A stretch of 64,000 bases of DNA from Propionivibrio dicarboxylicus (GCF_900099695.1 NZ_FNCY01000004.1:180841-244840); one strand, 5' to 3'. Counted from the stretch's first letter, positions 54,122-62,299 are shown. Notes: generated from the sequence alone by a model not told the origin. Program-made: numbers and translations.

Positions 54122-54598
54122 TCAATCTCCTGTAATGACAACTACATTCGGCCAGCAACGAGAAAAAAGCCTGTCGGCCTCGTCGGTGAATTCGTTTTCG
54201 GCGGCCTCGATCGTCTGCGCGTCAGTCTTGAAGGCCATCGTGACCCAGGTGTCGGCGTGGGCGATGTAGCCGACCTTGCGGCCGGCGGCGGAGGGCATGA
54301 CGTGGTAGCCACTGACGAGCACTTCCTCGCCGTCACCGACGAGCACCGTGGCGAAGCCGCAGACTGTCAGCGTCGTCGGCACCTTGATGAGTGCGCCGGT
54401 CAGCACGACGTCTGCGGGGATGCAGATCGTTCGCGAATAGACGCCGGCGTGCAGGACGTGATGCGTCGCGATCTCGATCTGCGGGGCTTCGAGCACCACG
54501 CGCTCGATCTCGCGGATGGTGGCAAGGCCGCGCTCGGTCGAGGCAGGCATCACCATGCGCTCAACGATGTCGGTGTGGTCAGCGACGCGCAGGCTCAA
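54122..54598 (-). CDS. Cupin-like phage protein (TTG start)
   Basis: The TTG at 54598 overlaps the stop of the acetyltransferase gene (TTGA) and has GGAG six bases ahead; the longer open frame lies inside that gene. The 158 residues form a short helix and a cupin-type barrel: HHVLHAGVYSRTICIPADVVLTGALIK and LVSGYHVMPSAAGR, followed by a C-terminal helix. Such proteins occur near phage portal genes; their role is unknown. Confidence 0.65.
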   Translation of the reverse strand: MSLRVADHTDIVERMVMPASTERGLATIREIERVVLEAPQIEIATHHVLHAGVYSRTICIPADVVLTGALIKVPTTLTVCGFATVLVGDGEEVLVSGYHVMPSAAGRKVGYIAHADTWVTMAFKTDAQTIEAAENEFTDEADRLFSRCWPNVVVITGD

Positions 54599-55047
54599 GG
54601 CAGACTCCAAAAGAAAATCCGGTTCGTCTCGCGGCATTCCATGTGCTCAAGCAGTCGGTGCAGTCGGCTGCCTGTCGGTGCTGATAGCAGGAAACCGACA
54701 GCGCCTTCCGTGATCGCCTCATCGCGCGCCCGGCGGATGAGCGCGAGGCCCGCCCCGGCGCCGCGCTTCGACTCGGTGACGAACAATGACTCGGTGACAG
54801 CGAGAAATGCGCTGTAGTGGGGGTTGAAGCTGAGTAGCAGCGAGATGAAACCGATCAGGGCCTCGCCGTCAAAGGCTGCGAAGACGTGCAGAATGCCGGC
54901 GGCTTCGAGTGCCTGGTACGTCTCGGGGGCGGGCTTCGGGGCAGGCAGGCCGAGGATGGCGGACTCGTCGGCGTATTCGGCGAGCAGCGCTGGCGCGTCG
55001 GCGTGCGCGAAAAAATCATCGACTTTACATGGCCGAATCTCCTGCAT
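54595..55047 (-). CDS. GNAT-family acetyltransferase
   Basis: The 150-residue protein has the GNAT fold: LIGFISLLLSFNPHYSAFLAVTESLFV, then SKRGAGAGLALIRRARDEA as the acetyl-CoA loop, and a final strand with ETNRIFF. The target is unknown. Acetyltransferase genes between terminase and portal are common in BPP-1-like and related phages, where they may modify host or virion proteins. It lies 11 bases after terL; the stop overlaps the cupin-like gene start. Confidence 0.85.
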   Translation of the reverse strand: MQEIRPCKVDDFFAHADAPALLAEYADESAILGLPAPKPAPETYQALEAAGILHVFAAFDGEALIGFISLLLSFNPHYSAFLAVTESLFVTESKRGAGAGLALIRRARDEAITEGAVGFLLSAPTGSRLHRLLEHMECRETNRIFFWSLP

Positions 55048-55058
55048 GACGGTGCTCT

Positions 55059-56456
55059 CTATGGGTTGGCATAGGGATTGTGTTCGGCTTGTGTCATGTC
55101 AAGGGTACGCCCGAGGTCGGCATACGGGTCGTACTCGCGCGCGAGCATACCTTGCCGTCTTGGTATGCCGTCGCCACGGCGTTTCCGGGCGACTGGATGG
55201 GAGAAGGTCAAGGCCAAGGCATCCGCGATGTCAGGCGATGGCAAGCCGCGCTTCTTGATGTCGTCCTTGCTCTCGACGCGCTTACGGTTATCAACATCGA
55301 AGTAGTATGTCGCGGCGGCAAGATCCTGCTTGATTGCGGGATCGTTCGGCAGGCAGCCTCCCGCGCGCACCCAATCCGCTGTCGCGAAGATGATCTCGTC
55401 GCGCTTGTTGGCGTACTCAGGGCTGCTCGCCCTACCACCGAAATGCACCTCAATGACGTCGTGCCCCAACTGGCGAAGCCGGTCGATCACGCCGGCACCG
55501 TTGCCTGCATCGATGAAGACGGCGTCGGGTTCCCACTCGTCGATCAGTGAGGCGACGAGACCGGCAAGCTGCATGTTGTCCACCTTGTGCCGGACGATCG
55601 GCGGGAAGGCGACACGGCCCTGGCGCTTCACGATGACGCTACGATCGTCTCCAAAGCGAGCAGGATCAACGCCAATAACACGCGGGGCGTAGTCATATTC
55701 ATGCGGGGGCAGATGGCGCTGCGCTGCGCTCTCGCAGTCCGCAAGGCTGAGAACTTGATCGTCGCCGGCGGCGGAGAAGTCGCAGAGCATTTCCCGGGAG
55801 AATGCCGTCTCGGTCATGTCCCGGCGCATCCGAGTGACTTCGTCAGGGTCGAGCGCGTCGGTGTCATAAACCGTGAAACGCGCGCTGAACCAGTCGGGTA
55901 GAGATTGCGCTTTGTAGAAAAGCTCAGAAAACAGGTTGATGCCGTGGGGCGTGCCGATGAACAAGGCCCATCCCTTGCGATCGGCCAGGGCGGGCTGCAC
56001 GATGTCCTCCCACACTTCCGGCTTGATATCTGCGACCTCATCGATGACCACGCCGTCGAGGCGAACACCTCGCATCGCATCCGGGTTGTCGGCGCCATAG
56101 ACGCGCACCACGGCGTCGTTGTGGGCAAAGGTGACTGATAGCTCGTTCTCAAGCACTTCGACGGCGCCGACCTGGCGCAACGGTTCGACGATCTGCTTCA
56201 GCCGCAGCCAGGCGATCGCCTTGGCCTGTTTGAGGAATGGCGCAACGTAGAAGAACAGGCCAAGATTGAGATTGAAACGAAGGGCCTTGTCGACCAATTC
56301 GCGCAGCGCAAGCTCAGTCTTGCCCGCCCGGCGGTGCAGGGCCAGGACGGTAAAGCGCCGCCGTTCGAGATGACAGCGCCGCTGCCATTCTCGCGGATGG
56401 TAGTTGAGAGAGACGGTTCTACCCGGCGAGGTCACTGCCATCATCCGCTGGCACAC
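55059..56456 (-). CDS. terL: Terminase large subunit TerL
   Basis: This is the packaging motor: an ATPase and nuclease of 465 residues. The ATPase has Walker A LHRRAGKT and Walker B VVIDEVAD; the RNase H-like nuclease has GVDPARFGDD, IDAGNGAGVID and the final acidic region PDIADALALTF. It overlaps terS by about 38 bases; starts at 56441 or 56438 are alternatives to 56456. The last codons contain late-module element D. Confidence 0.94.
   Translation of the reverse strand: MCQRMMAVTSPGRTVSLNYHPREWQRRCHLERRRFTVLALHRRAGKTELALRELVDKALRFNLNLGLFFYVAPFLKQAKAIAWLRLKQIVEPLRQVGAVEVLENELSVTFAHNDAVVRVYGADNPDAMRGVRLDGVVIDEVADIKPEVWEDIVQPALADRKGWALFIGTPHGINLFSELFYKAQSLPDWFSARFTVYDTDALDPDEVTRMRRDMTETAFSREMLCDFSAAGDDQVLSLADCESAAQRHLPPHEYDYAPRVIGVDPARFGDDRSVIVKRQGRVAFPPIVRHKVDNMQLAGLVASLIDEWEPDAVFIDAGNGAGVIDRLRQLGHDVIEVHFGGRASSPEYANKRDEIIFATADWVRAGGCLPNDPAIKQDLAAATYYFDVDNRKRVESKDDIKKRGLPSPDIADALALTFSHPVARKRRGDGIPRRQGMLAREYDPYADLGRTLDMTQAEHNPYANP
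55100..55110 (-). promoter_or_regulatory. Late-module element D (GCGTACCCTTG)
   Basis: It lies within the last codons of terL (GRTLDMT), 53 bases ahead of the acetyltransferase ATG, and continues as TTGACA, a perfect -35 word; no good -10 stands 17 bases on. Confidence 0.4.
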
Positions 56457-56859
56457 CTGTGAGCACGGTCAAGGACATGCCGCCGGTAATGTTCTGGTCG
56501 ACACGTTCGCGGTACTTCTCAGGCTTGCCGCCCTTGAGCAGAAATATCATCAAGGTATCGCTATAGTCCTTGACAGTATCTGTGATGACCCCTTGATGCA
56601 CGATGGGTTTATCGACGCCCTCGAAGGCGCGGCGCACAGCTTCATCTTCAAGCGTGTCAAGACCGAGAGACTTGGCACGGTCCCACTCTTTCGCAAAAGC
56701 AGGATCTTCGTCACGCCAGTCGTAGGCGGTCTGACGCGAGATATTCACGGCTTCGCAAGCACGCGAAACATTTCCGCCGCTCGCTACAAGCGCGGCGCAA
56801 AAGGCTACTTTCCTTTCAGGTGTCAATTTTGAATTCATGCCGGGCATTTTCCGCCGCAC
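56419..56859 (-). CDS. terS: Terminase small subunit TerS
   Basis: The 146-residue protein (or 139 from the ATG at 56838) has a helix-turn-helix DNA-binding start (LTPERKVAFCAALVASGGNVSRACEAVNISRQTAYDWR) and a C-terminal oligomerisation part ending ahead of TerL. It recognises phage DNA at the packaging site. It is preceded by element E and directly followed by terL in overlap. Confidence 0.85.
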   Translation of the reverse strand: MRRKMPGMNSKLTPERKVAFCAALVASGGNVSRACEAVNISRQTAYDWRDEDPAFAKEWDRAKSLGLDTLEDEAVRRAFEGVDKPIVHQGVITDTVKDYSDTLMIFLLKGGKPEKYRERVDQNITGGMSLTVLTGVPADDGSDLAG

Positions 56860-56869
56860 CCGGCATGGT

Positions 56870-56880
56870 CAAGGGTACGG
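56870..56880 (-). promoter_or_regulatory. Late-module element E (CCGTACCCTTG)
   Basis: It stands five bases after the stop of the HTH gene and 11-32 bases ahead of the terS starts; the sequence continues as TTGACC. Confidence 0.45.
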
Positions 56881-56885
56881 CCGCG

Positions 56886-57173
56886 TCAAAGGCCGAGGGT
56901 CTGGCACCGGCGCTGCCCGAGCGCGATCTTGGCGACGGTCTGCTTATGCACCTCGAACTTGGCAGCCAGGCAGGCATAGCTCAGGCCACGCAGGTGCAAT
57001 TGCAGGTGGATCGTCGCCCGGCGGGCGCCATTGAATTCCATCTCGCCGATAAGGGCCTCGCGCTCGTCGAGCAATTCCATCATCAATTCAACTTCGTGAT
57101 TGGTGAGCACCGCGCGCGGGTGGCTTTCACCGATTCTACGGCCGTGTTCGTTAGTTTTTACGAGTAGAGTCAT
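56886..57173 (-). CDS. Small helix-turn-helix phage protein
   Basis: The ATG at 57173 follows AAAGGACGGCG; an ATG at 57191 lacks a site. The 95 residues hold GRRIGESHPRAVLTNHEVELMMELL and a terminal helix-turn-helix, LSYACLAAKFEVHKQTVAKIALGQRR, a type common beside phage terminase genes. It could regulate late genes or take part in packaging. It is the last gene before the first late-module element, which makes it a candidate for binding those elements (inference). Confidence 0.7.
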   Translation of the reverse strand: MTLLVKTNEHGRRIGESHPRAVLTNHEVELMMELLDEREALIGEMEFNGARRATIHLQLHLRGLSYACLAAKFEVHKQTVAKIALGQRRCQTLGL

Positions 57174-57210
57174 CGCCGTCCTTTCTCGCAAGTTTTTACG
57201 CTTTACTCTT

Positions 57211-57330
57211 CACCGCACCGCATTTTCACCTGCACCACGCACCGTCTTACAAAGACAGACGGTGCGGTGCGGTGCAGTAGCACCATCACCAAGATGCACC
57301 GCGGTGCAGAAAAGGTGCGCGGTGCAGGTA
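57211..57330. repeat. GGTGC/GCACC repeat cluster
   Basis: About a dozen copies of GGTGC or GCACC lie within 120 bases, including GGTGCGGTGCGGTGC in tandem and the palindrome GCACCGCGGTGC at about 57296-57307. The cluster sits between the helicase and the HTH/terminase genes, where a replication origin or a packaging site could lie. Confidence 0.55.
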
Positions 57331-57333
57331 ATA

Positions 57334-57350
57334 AATTGCAACTTGCAATT
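57334..57350. promoter_or_regulatory. 17-bp palindrome AATTGCAA-C-TTGCAATT
   Basis: A perfect palindrome eight bases past the helicase stop codon. It is a probable protein-binding site. Its half-sites (TTGCAA) partly resemble the GTTGC half-sites of the repressor region. Confidence 0.45.
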
Positions 57351-57358
57351 CTTTGCGC

Positions 57359-58837
57359 TCATTCCTCTTCGACTCCTGGCACCTTCACTCGCGTCCCATC
57401 GGCGGCAAAAACGCCTTTGTCGATGAGCGAACGCAGCGCGCGCATGGCATGCTGACGACGCGTATCTCGCCCGCCTTGAGGATCGTATGGCGTGCGATTG
57501 GCATACTCGGAAAGCACCTGATCGACGGTGGGCGCCTCGCCAACATCCGTCAGGTCGAGCACGATTTTGTGGATCGAAATCTCGTTTTTGCCCTTGGGCG
57601 CCACCTTCGAGCCACGACTGCCAACGGCAGAATCGCAATGCTCAACCACGCAGGACGTGATCTCATCGCCGTCGGCATCGAAATCGACCAGCACGGTCTC
57701 AAGCTTGAAGCCGAACTCACCGCCGTCATCGCCGTCCTTCTGCTTCGTGACGTTAAGCGCCCGGTCCTCGTCCGACCGGACAACCTCAAGCTCGACATCG
57801 GCAGCCGCACGCAGGCCGGACCAACCCCGCGCGCCCTTGCTCGAATCCTTGCCCGAGTGATGCACGAGCAGCACCATAGCCCCTGTGGCGCGATGCAGGC
57901 CGCGACAATGAGCCAAGGCCTTGCCCATGTCCTCGCCGGCGTTCTCGTTGCCGCCTGGCATCGTCTGCGCCAGCGTATCGACGATGATGAGATCACACTT
58001 GCCAACGACCTTGAGGATTGCCTTGGCCACATCGAGCGCGTCGGTCTTGTCGAGCATGTTCGGCGCGGCATGGATGACGTGGATCGGCAGATCCTTGAGA
58101 TCAACCTGATGCTGCAAGGCGTAGGCGCGCAGGCGATTGCGGAAGCCGTTGGCGCCTTCTGCGGCGATATAGACGATCTTGCCGTGCCTGACCTTGCAGC
58201 CACGCCACTCGATGCCGCGAGCGATCGAGGCGGCCATGTCGAGCGCCATGAAGCTCTTGCCGCTGCCAGACTCACCGTAGAGCACACCAAGCTCGGCCTG
58301 CGGCAGGATGCCCTTGATGATCCAGCGCAACTGCGTGGCGACGGCGAACTCATGGGCGGGCACCGGCATGAAGCGCAGGCCCTTGTCGTCCTCGCTGGCC
58401 GGCAGCGCGTCGAAGTCATCGTCGGCGGTCTCGGTGCCTTCGACCACATCGAAGTCATCGACGATCGTCGGGTCTTGCCATCCGTGCTGCGAGGCCAGGG
58501 CGAACAGACTGCGCTCGGTGATAGGCTCGGCGGAGGTGATACCGGCGTACCGCCAAAAGCGGTTATCTAGGAAATCAGGATCGTACTTGCCAGATCGGGC
58601 AGAGAACTCGTGGAAGAGCGACAGGCCCTCGTCGCTGCCCTCGGTGGCGTAGTGGATCGCGAAGCCGACATTGCGCCACTGGTCATAATCGAGCGAGTCG
58701 GTGTCGTTTGGGATGGCATCGAGCGCGCTGCGCAGGGTCTCAAGCTCCGGCGATGACACCACGACGCGCTCGGGCTTGGGCGGGCGCTCACGGACGGGAA
58801 CGGCGGGCGACGGGGTCCAGATGGCGGCAATTAGCAT
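57359..58837 (-). CDS. PriCT-2 and AAA helicase/ATPase replication protein
   Basis: The ATG at 58837 overlaps the primase stop (ATGCTAA) with GGGAG upstream; the open frame extends further upstream only as a shadow of the primase gene. The 492-residue protein has a PriCT-2 domain (about 40-115, with YDQWRNVGFAIHYA) and a RepA-like AAA_25 ATPase with Walker A GESGSGKS at about 186-193 and LIIVDTLAQ as Walker B. A winged-helix-like C-terminus follows. It should act as the replicative helicase, with the primase encoded next to it. Confidence 0.88.
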   Translation of the reverse strand: MLIAAIWTPSPAVPVRERPPKPERVVVSSPELETLRSALDAIPNDTDSLDYDQWRNVGFAIHYATEGSDEGLSLFHEFSARSGKYDPDFLDNRFWRYAGITSAEPITERSLFALASQHGWQDPTIVDDFDVVEGTETADDDFDALPASEDDKGLRFMPVPAHEFAVATQLRWIIKGILPQAELGVLYGESGSGKSFMALDMAASIARGIEWRGCKVRHGKIVYIAAEGANGFRNRLRAYALQHQVDLKDLPIHVIHAAPNMLDKTDALDVAKAILKVVGKCDLIIVDTLAQTMPGGNENAGEDMGKALAHCRGLHRATGAMVLLVHHSGKDSSKGARGWSGLRAAADVELEVVRSDEDRALNVTKQKDGDDGGEFGFKLETVLVDFDADGDEITSCVVEHCDSAVGSRGSKVAPKGKNEISIHKIVLDLTDVGEAPTVDQVLSEYANRTPYDPQGGRDTRRQHAMRALRSLIDKGVFAADGTRVKVPGVEEE

Positions 58838-59397
58838 TCTTTTTCTTCTCCCAAAAGTTCCGACTTGCCCGCCCCTGGCAGGATCCACATCGAGCCGAAG
58901 CCATCGGCCGGCACCTCGTCCTGCTTGGGAAAGACCTCGATCTGTTTGTTGGCGACGCCACCGGTGCCGCTCTTGAAGCCCAAGGCGGCAAGCATCCCGA
59001 CGAGCATCTGCCGCACGCTGTAGGCGTCCTGCGGCTCGTCCCAGAGCAGATACAAGTGGACGCCGCTGCCACCGGACGACCGGAACAGGATCGGCGTGTA
59101 GCCTTCCTGCTCGAGCGCGAAGGCGACGGTGCGAGCGGTGTCGAGCATGACGCCCCACTCTGTTTCGCCTTGGTGGGCGTCGAAGTCGAGCAGCGCGACC
59201 CGACAAGTGCTCTCGCCTGGCGCGATCGGGCAGAGACCGTACGCTTTGCGGCCAGCGACATGCTCCGCCAGCATGAACTCGGTGAACGGCTCATTGATGC
59301 GCCGGGGGCCTTCTGCTGTCTTGATCCAGCAGTGCGAGCGGTTCATGCGTTCGGCGAGGGGCATGAGCGCTGCAACTTTTTCGCGGGTTGTGCTCAC
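58831..59397 (-). CDS. Archaeo-eukaryotic (TOTE-like) primase domain protein
   Basis: The 188-residue protein has the AEP catalytic signature: LLDFDAH supplies the acidic DxD pair, SSGGSGVHLYLLW the SxH motif, and EVFPKQDEVPADGFGSMWILPG the end of the core. It stops soon after the core, where related phage proteins continue into PriCT-2 and helicase domains; here those are in the next gene. It overlaps both neighbours by four to seven bases. It should make primers for phage DNA synthesis. Confidence 0.82.
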   Translation of the reverse strand: MSTTREKVAALMPLAERMNRSHCWIKTAEGPRRINEPFTEFMLAEHVAGRKAYGLCPIAPGESTCRVALLDFDAHQGETEWGVMLDTARTVAFALEQEGYTPILFRSSGGSGVHLYLLWDEPQDAYSVRQMLVGMLAALGFKSGTGGVANKQIEVFPKQDEVPADGFGSMWILPGAGKSELLGEEKEC

Positions 59398-59615
59398 GGC
59401 GCTGCCCTCCGCAGCGAGTTAAAACCCCGTCGTACAAGGTAACTGCGTACAACGCTCGCGATTGTGTAGACAGCCGTGATGCCGATGTTTTCGGTAAGAG
59501 TGAAGGCATGCCCGAACAGCGGATAGACAAGTAGGCCGATCAGTACCGACACGACAAAGCCGATAGCGGTGCCAACTATCGCTTCGGTAAGCGACATTCG
59601 ACGTGATTGGCTCAT
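59394..59615 (-). CDS. DUF7220-like small membrane protein
   Basis: The ATG at 59615 has GGGGAGG ahead of it. The 73-residue protein begins MSQSRRMSLTEAIVGTAIGF and has two membrane helices (about 14-34 and 41-58) and a basic end. This matches a small phage and plasmid family of unknown function (DUF7220, from memory). It overlaps both the methyltransferase and the primase genes by four bases. Confidence 0.7.
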   Translation of the reverse strand: MSQSRRMSLTEAIVGTAIGFVVSVLIGLLVYPLFGHAFTLTENIGITAVYTIASVVRSYLVRRGFNSLRRAAP

Positions 59616-60601
59616 GCCGCCTCCCCGAGCAGCATTGCGATGAACTCGTCTGTTTGCCGCTGCATGTTCGCGACAGCTTGCCGCCAATAGCTCTCTTTCA
59701 ACTCGAAGCCGACGCCCTTGCGGCCAGCATCAACGGCGCAATACACCTCAGAACCGATGCCCATAAACGGCGTCAGCACCGTTTCGCCGGGGTTGCTCCA
59801 AAGGTCGATGCAGCGCTCAATCACGTCAAGCTGCAGCGGACTGATATGCACCTCATCCTTCTCGTCGCGGGCGCTGCGGTATTGCAGAGTGCGGGTCTGC
59901 CGGATGTCAGTCCAGACCGGCGAGGCGTAGCGCTGCCAGGTCATGATCGACACCCAAGTCTTGTATGGCCACGGCGTCTCGCCTTTGGCGACCATCTCAG
60001 CCGCCTGGCGCTCGTAGGCTTCGCGCGAGGTATCAACGGCGTCGCCAAAGTAGCGCCCGAGTTCTCCGGCGATCGCTACTTCGTTGATGCCTGGCTTGCG
60101 GAAGGTGACGATGTAGTCGGCCAGGCCTTGTCCGCTCATGCTCGAATCTTTGCAGAGTTGCTTGTGCAGCAGGCGCATGCTCTTCGTGCGTTGCTGCTGC
60201 ACAACCGGGTCTTTCCAGATGCAGACCTCGCTGTGGAAGATCCAGCCGGCGTCCTGGTAGGCGCGAACAACATCACCACGGAAGTCACGGATGCCAATGA
60301 AACCTTCGCGCTGCTTGAGCGCCGGCAGTTGCATGACGTGGACCGAGTGTAGGCGGCCAGGCATGGCAATGCGCAGCAGGTCGCGAATGAGGAATTGGTA
60401 GTGCTGCCAAAAGCTCTCCCCGTCGTTATTGCTGATGTCGCGGTCGGAGTTCGTGAATTTATAGAGGCCCTCGAAGGGCGGCGAGTGTATGCCGTAATGC
60501 ACGCTGTTGTCAGGGATAGCGTGGATCAATTCACACGCATCGCCGTGGTAGATCGCATAGTCCGGGGTAACAATCTGATCCAGCGCTTTTATCGCAGTCA
60601 T
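59612..60601 (-). CDS. DNA methyltransferase, N4/N6 type with SPPF motif
   Basis: The 329-residue enzyme transfers a methyl group from S-adenosylmethionine to DNA. Motif IV is SPPF at residues 40-43, and the SAM-binding motif I (TPFMGIGSEVY) follows near residue 283, the beta-class order. SPP[YF] is commoner in N4-cytosine enzymes, DPPY in N6-adenine enzymes, so m4C is a fair guess. No cognate nuclease is nearby; it probably protects phage DNA from restriction. It overlaps the helicase gene by four bases. Confidence 0.88.
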   Translation of the reverse strand: MTAIKALDQIVTPDYAIYHGDACELIHAIPDNSVHYGIHSPPFEGLYKFTNSDRDISNNDGESFWQHYQFLIRDLLRIAMPGRLHSVHVMQLPALKQREGFIGIRDFRGDVVRAYQDAGWIFHSEVCIWKDPVVQQQRTKSMRLLHKQLCKDSSMSGQGLADYIVTFRKPGINEVAIAGELGRYFGDAVDTSREAYERQAAEMVAKGETPWPYKTWVSIMTWQRYASPVWTDIRQTRTLQYRSARDEKDEVHISPLQLDVIERCIDLWSNPGETVLTPFMGIGSEVYCAVDAGRKGVGFELKESYWRQAVANMQRQTDEFIAMLLGEAA

Positions 60602-61959
60602 GCTGCCTCCTCACAAAGCCAATTTGGAATTTGCATCGGGACGGTCGGCGCGTAGCCATCGGTATCGCGCGCCGCGCCGTGGATGATTTCGCTCGACAGA
60701 TCCGCCATGTGCGCCACCATCATTGCGCCCATGCGTTCGGCATCTGCTTCCTTGCGTCGCAGGTTTTCGAGCACCGCGCCCTCGGTCGAGGCGGCAACGA
60801 AATGCACGGTGACCGGGCGAGATTGCCCGAAGCGCCAAAATCGCCGCATCGCCTGATAGACCTGCTCGAATGAGTCGTTGAGGCCGACGAAGCCAGTGTC
60901 GGCGCAGTGCTGCCAGTTCATGCCGAAGCCGCAGATTGTCGGCTTCGTGATGAGAATGCGGATTTCGCCCGCCGAGAAAGCCCTGAGCTTGCGTTCCTTC
61001 TCTTCTTCCTTGTCGGACCCCCGCACCTCGACAGCGCCAGGGATTGCGGCGGCAAGTGCTTCACTCTCGGCGTTGAGGTTGCACCACCAGACGAAGGGCC
61101 GATCGTCCGGTGTAAGCTCGACAGCTTTCGCTACACGTTCGGTGATCGTGTCGCGGCGGGCGGCAATGCGTTCGCTCAGGGTCTTGGCGGCAGGCCCATC
61201 GGCGGGCACGATATGCTCGACTTGATCAAGTGGCGGCAAATTGAATGCCGCATCTTCGTATCCGAGATCGGAGGGCCGTCGCAGGAGCACCGACCAAGAG
61301 CACATCCAGCGCCAGAAGTCCGTCTCGGCGTGCCCCTTGAGGCGCCACTTGCTTGTGTCGCCCCCGTCGTGCGTGAAGAAAGTGGCCTGCATGCCGGTCA
61401 AGGACATGACACCGAGGAATTCGGCGTGGTTGCCAAGTTCCAGAAAGTCATTCGGCGCCGGGGTCGCGGTCGCAGCCAGCCGATAAGGGATCTCAGCGCA
61501 GCGCTCGATCAGCATGGCGCGCGTCTTGCCGTCAAACGCCTTCAATATGCTGCTCTCGTCAAGGATCACACCAATGAATTTCGACAGGTCGAAGTGGTGC
61601 AGCTTGGCGTAGTTGGTGACGGTAATGCCCGGCTCGACGTCGGCCTGGCTTGCGCAGTGCTTCGCAGTAATGCCGAACTTCCCGGCCTCAAGAACCATCT
61701 GCCCGGCGACAGCGAGTGGCGTGATGAGTAGGATATTGCCCTGAGTCGCCTGGTGAATCGCACGTCCCCAGGCCAGTTCCATGAAGGATTTGCCGGTGCC
61801 AGTATTGGCGAACACGGCCGCCCGCCCGCGCCGCAAAGCCCACCGCACGATGTCGCGCTGAAATGGGAAAAGTTGATCCGGCAAGTCGGGGAGTTGTGCA
61901 AGACCCGTCAAAGGGTCGCGCCTTACCTTTGCGGCAAGGAATTCATCGTAAGCCGACAT
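60598..61959 (-). CDS. SNF2-like DEAD/DEAH helicase
   Basis: The ATG at 61959 starts a protein of 453 residues; the frame upstream is non-homologous. It has NTGTGKS at 52-58 (Walker A), LDESS as motif II, LAATATPAPND as motif III and a C-terminal helicase part with QAMRRFWRFGQ as motif VI. Such phage SNF2-type helicases act in replication or recombination. It is the second gene of the early operon, two bases after the Cro-like gene, and overlaps the methyltransferase start. Confidence 0.9.
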   Translation of the reverse strand: MSAYDEFLAAKVRRDPLTGLAQLPDLPDQLFPFQRDIVRWALRRGRAAVFANTGTGKSFMELAWGRAIHQATQGNILLITPLAVAGQMVLEAGKFGITAKHCASQADVEPGITVTNYAKLHHFDLSKFIGVILDESSILKAFDGKTRAMLIERCAEIPYRLAATATPAPNDFLELGNHAEFLGVMSLTGMQATFFTHDGGDTSKWRLKGHAETDFWRWMCSWSVLLRRPSDLGYEDAAFNLPPLDQVEHIVPADGPAAKTLSERIAARRDTITERVAKAVELTPDDRPFVWWCNLNAESEALAAAIPGAVEVRGSDKEEEKERKLRAFSAGEIRILITKPTICGFGMNWQHCADTGFVGLNDSFEQVYQAMRRFWRFGQSRPVTVHFVAASTEGAVLENLRRKEADAERMGAMMVAHMADLSSEIIHGAARDTDGYAPTVPMQIPNWLCEEAA

Positions 61960-61961
61960 GA

Positions 61962-62177
61962 CTACACCCCTTGCGCAAATCGTTCGGGATAGAGGATCTG
62001 GATCTCGGTGACGGCGTAGCCAAAGTGACGGGCGAGTCGCTCGGCAAGTTCGGGCGATGCCTTCTGCTTGCAGTTCTCGATTCGCGAGAGATTGCCGACA
62101 TCGGTTTGCACGGATGCGGCGACGGTGGCGAGGGTCTCCCCTCGCTGAATTCGCACGGCTTTGACGGGGTTGAACAT
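61962..62177 (-). CDS. Cro-like helix-turn-helix regulator
   Basis: The ATG at 62177 is chosen because GGAG lies eight bases ahead; it gives 71 residues. The helix-turn-helix (ETLATVAASVQTDVGNLSRIEN) is of the Cro/CI type. Divergent from the S24 repressor across a 122-base region, it should be the Cro-like partner that opens the lytic programme. It is first in the long minus-strand operon. Confidence 0.8.
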   Translation of the reverse strand: MFNPVKAVRIQRGETLATVAASVQTDVGNLSRIENCKQKASPELAERLARHFGYAVTEIQILYPERFAQGV

Positions 62178-62216
62178 CTCGGAAGCTCCGACAGGTAGAA
62201 AGTAAATGTCGGGCAG

Positions 62217-62233
62217 GTTGCCATACACGCAAC
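62217..62233. promoter_or_regulatory. Operator 1, GTTGC-N7-GCAAC
   Basis: A perfect 17-bp dyad 40 bases upstream of the Cro-like ATG, in a place to control the early (minus) transcript. A nearby dyad GCAACTTTT...AAAAGTTGC (62229-62254) shares its right half. Confidence 0.65.
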
Positions 62234-62263
62234 TTTTCGTCAATAAAAAGTTGCCTTAATGAA

Positions 62264-62280
62264 GTTGCGTATAACGCAAT
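62264..62280. promoter_or_regulatory. Operator 2, GTTGC-N7-GCAAT
   Basis: The same dyad with one mismatch. It overlaps TTGCGT (62265-62270), a possible -35 of the repressor promoter; TATAAC (62288-62293) lies 17 bases downstream as -10, seven bases before the ATG at 62300. Confidence 0.6.
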
Positions 62281-62299
62281 ATTGACCTATAACACGCGG

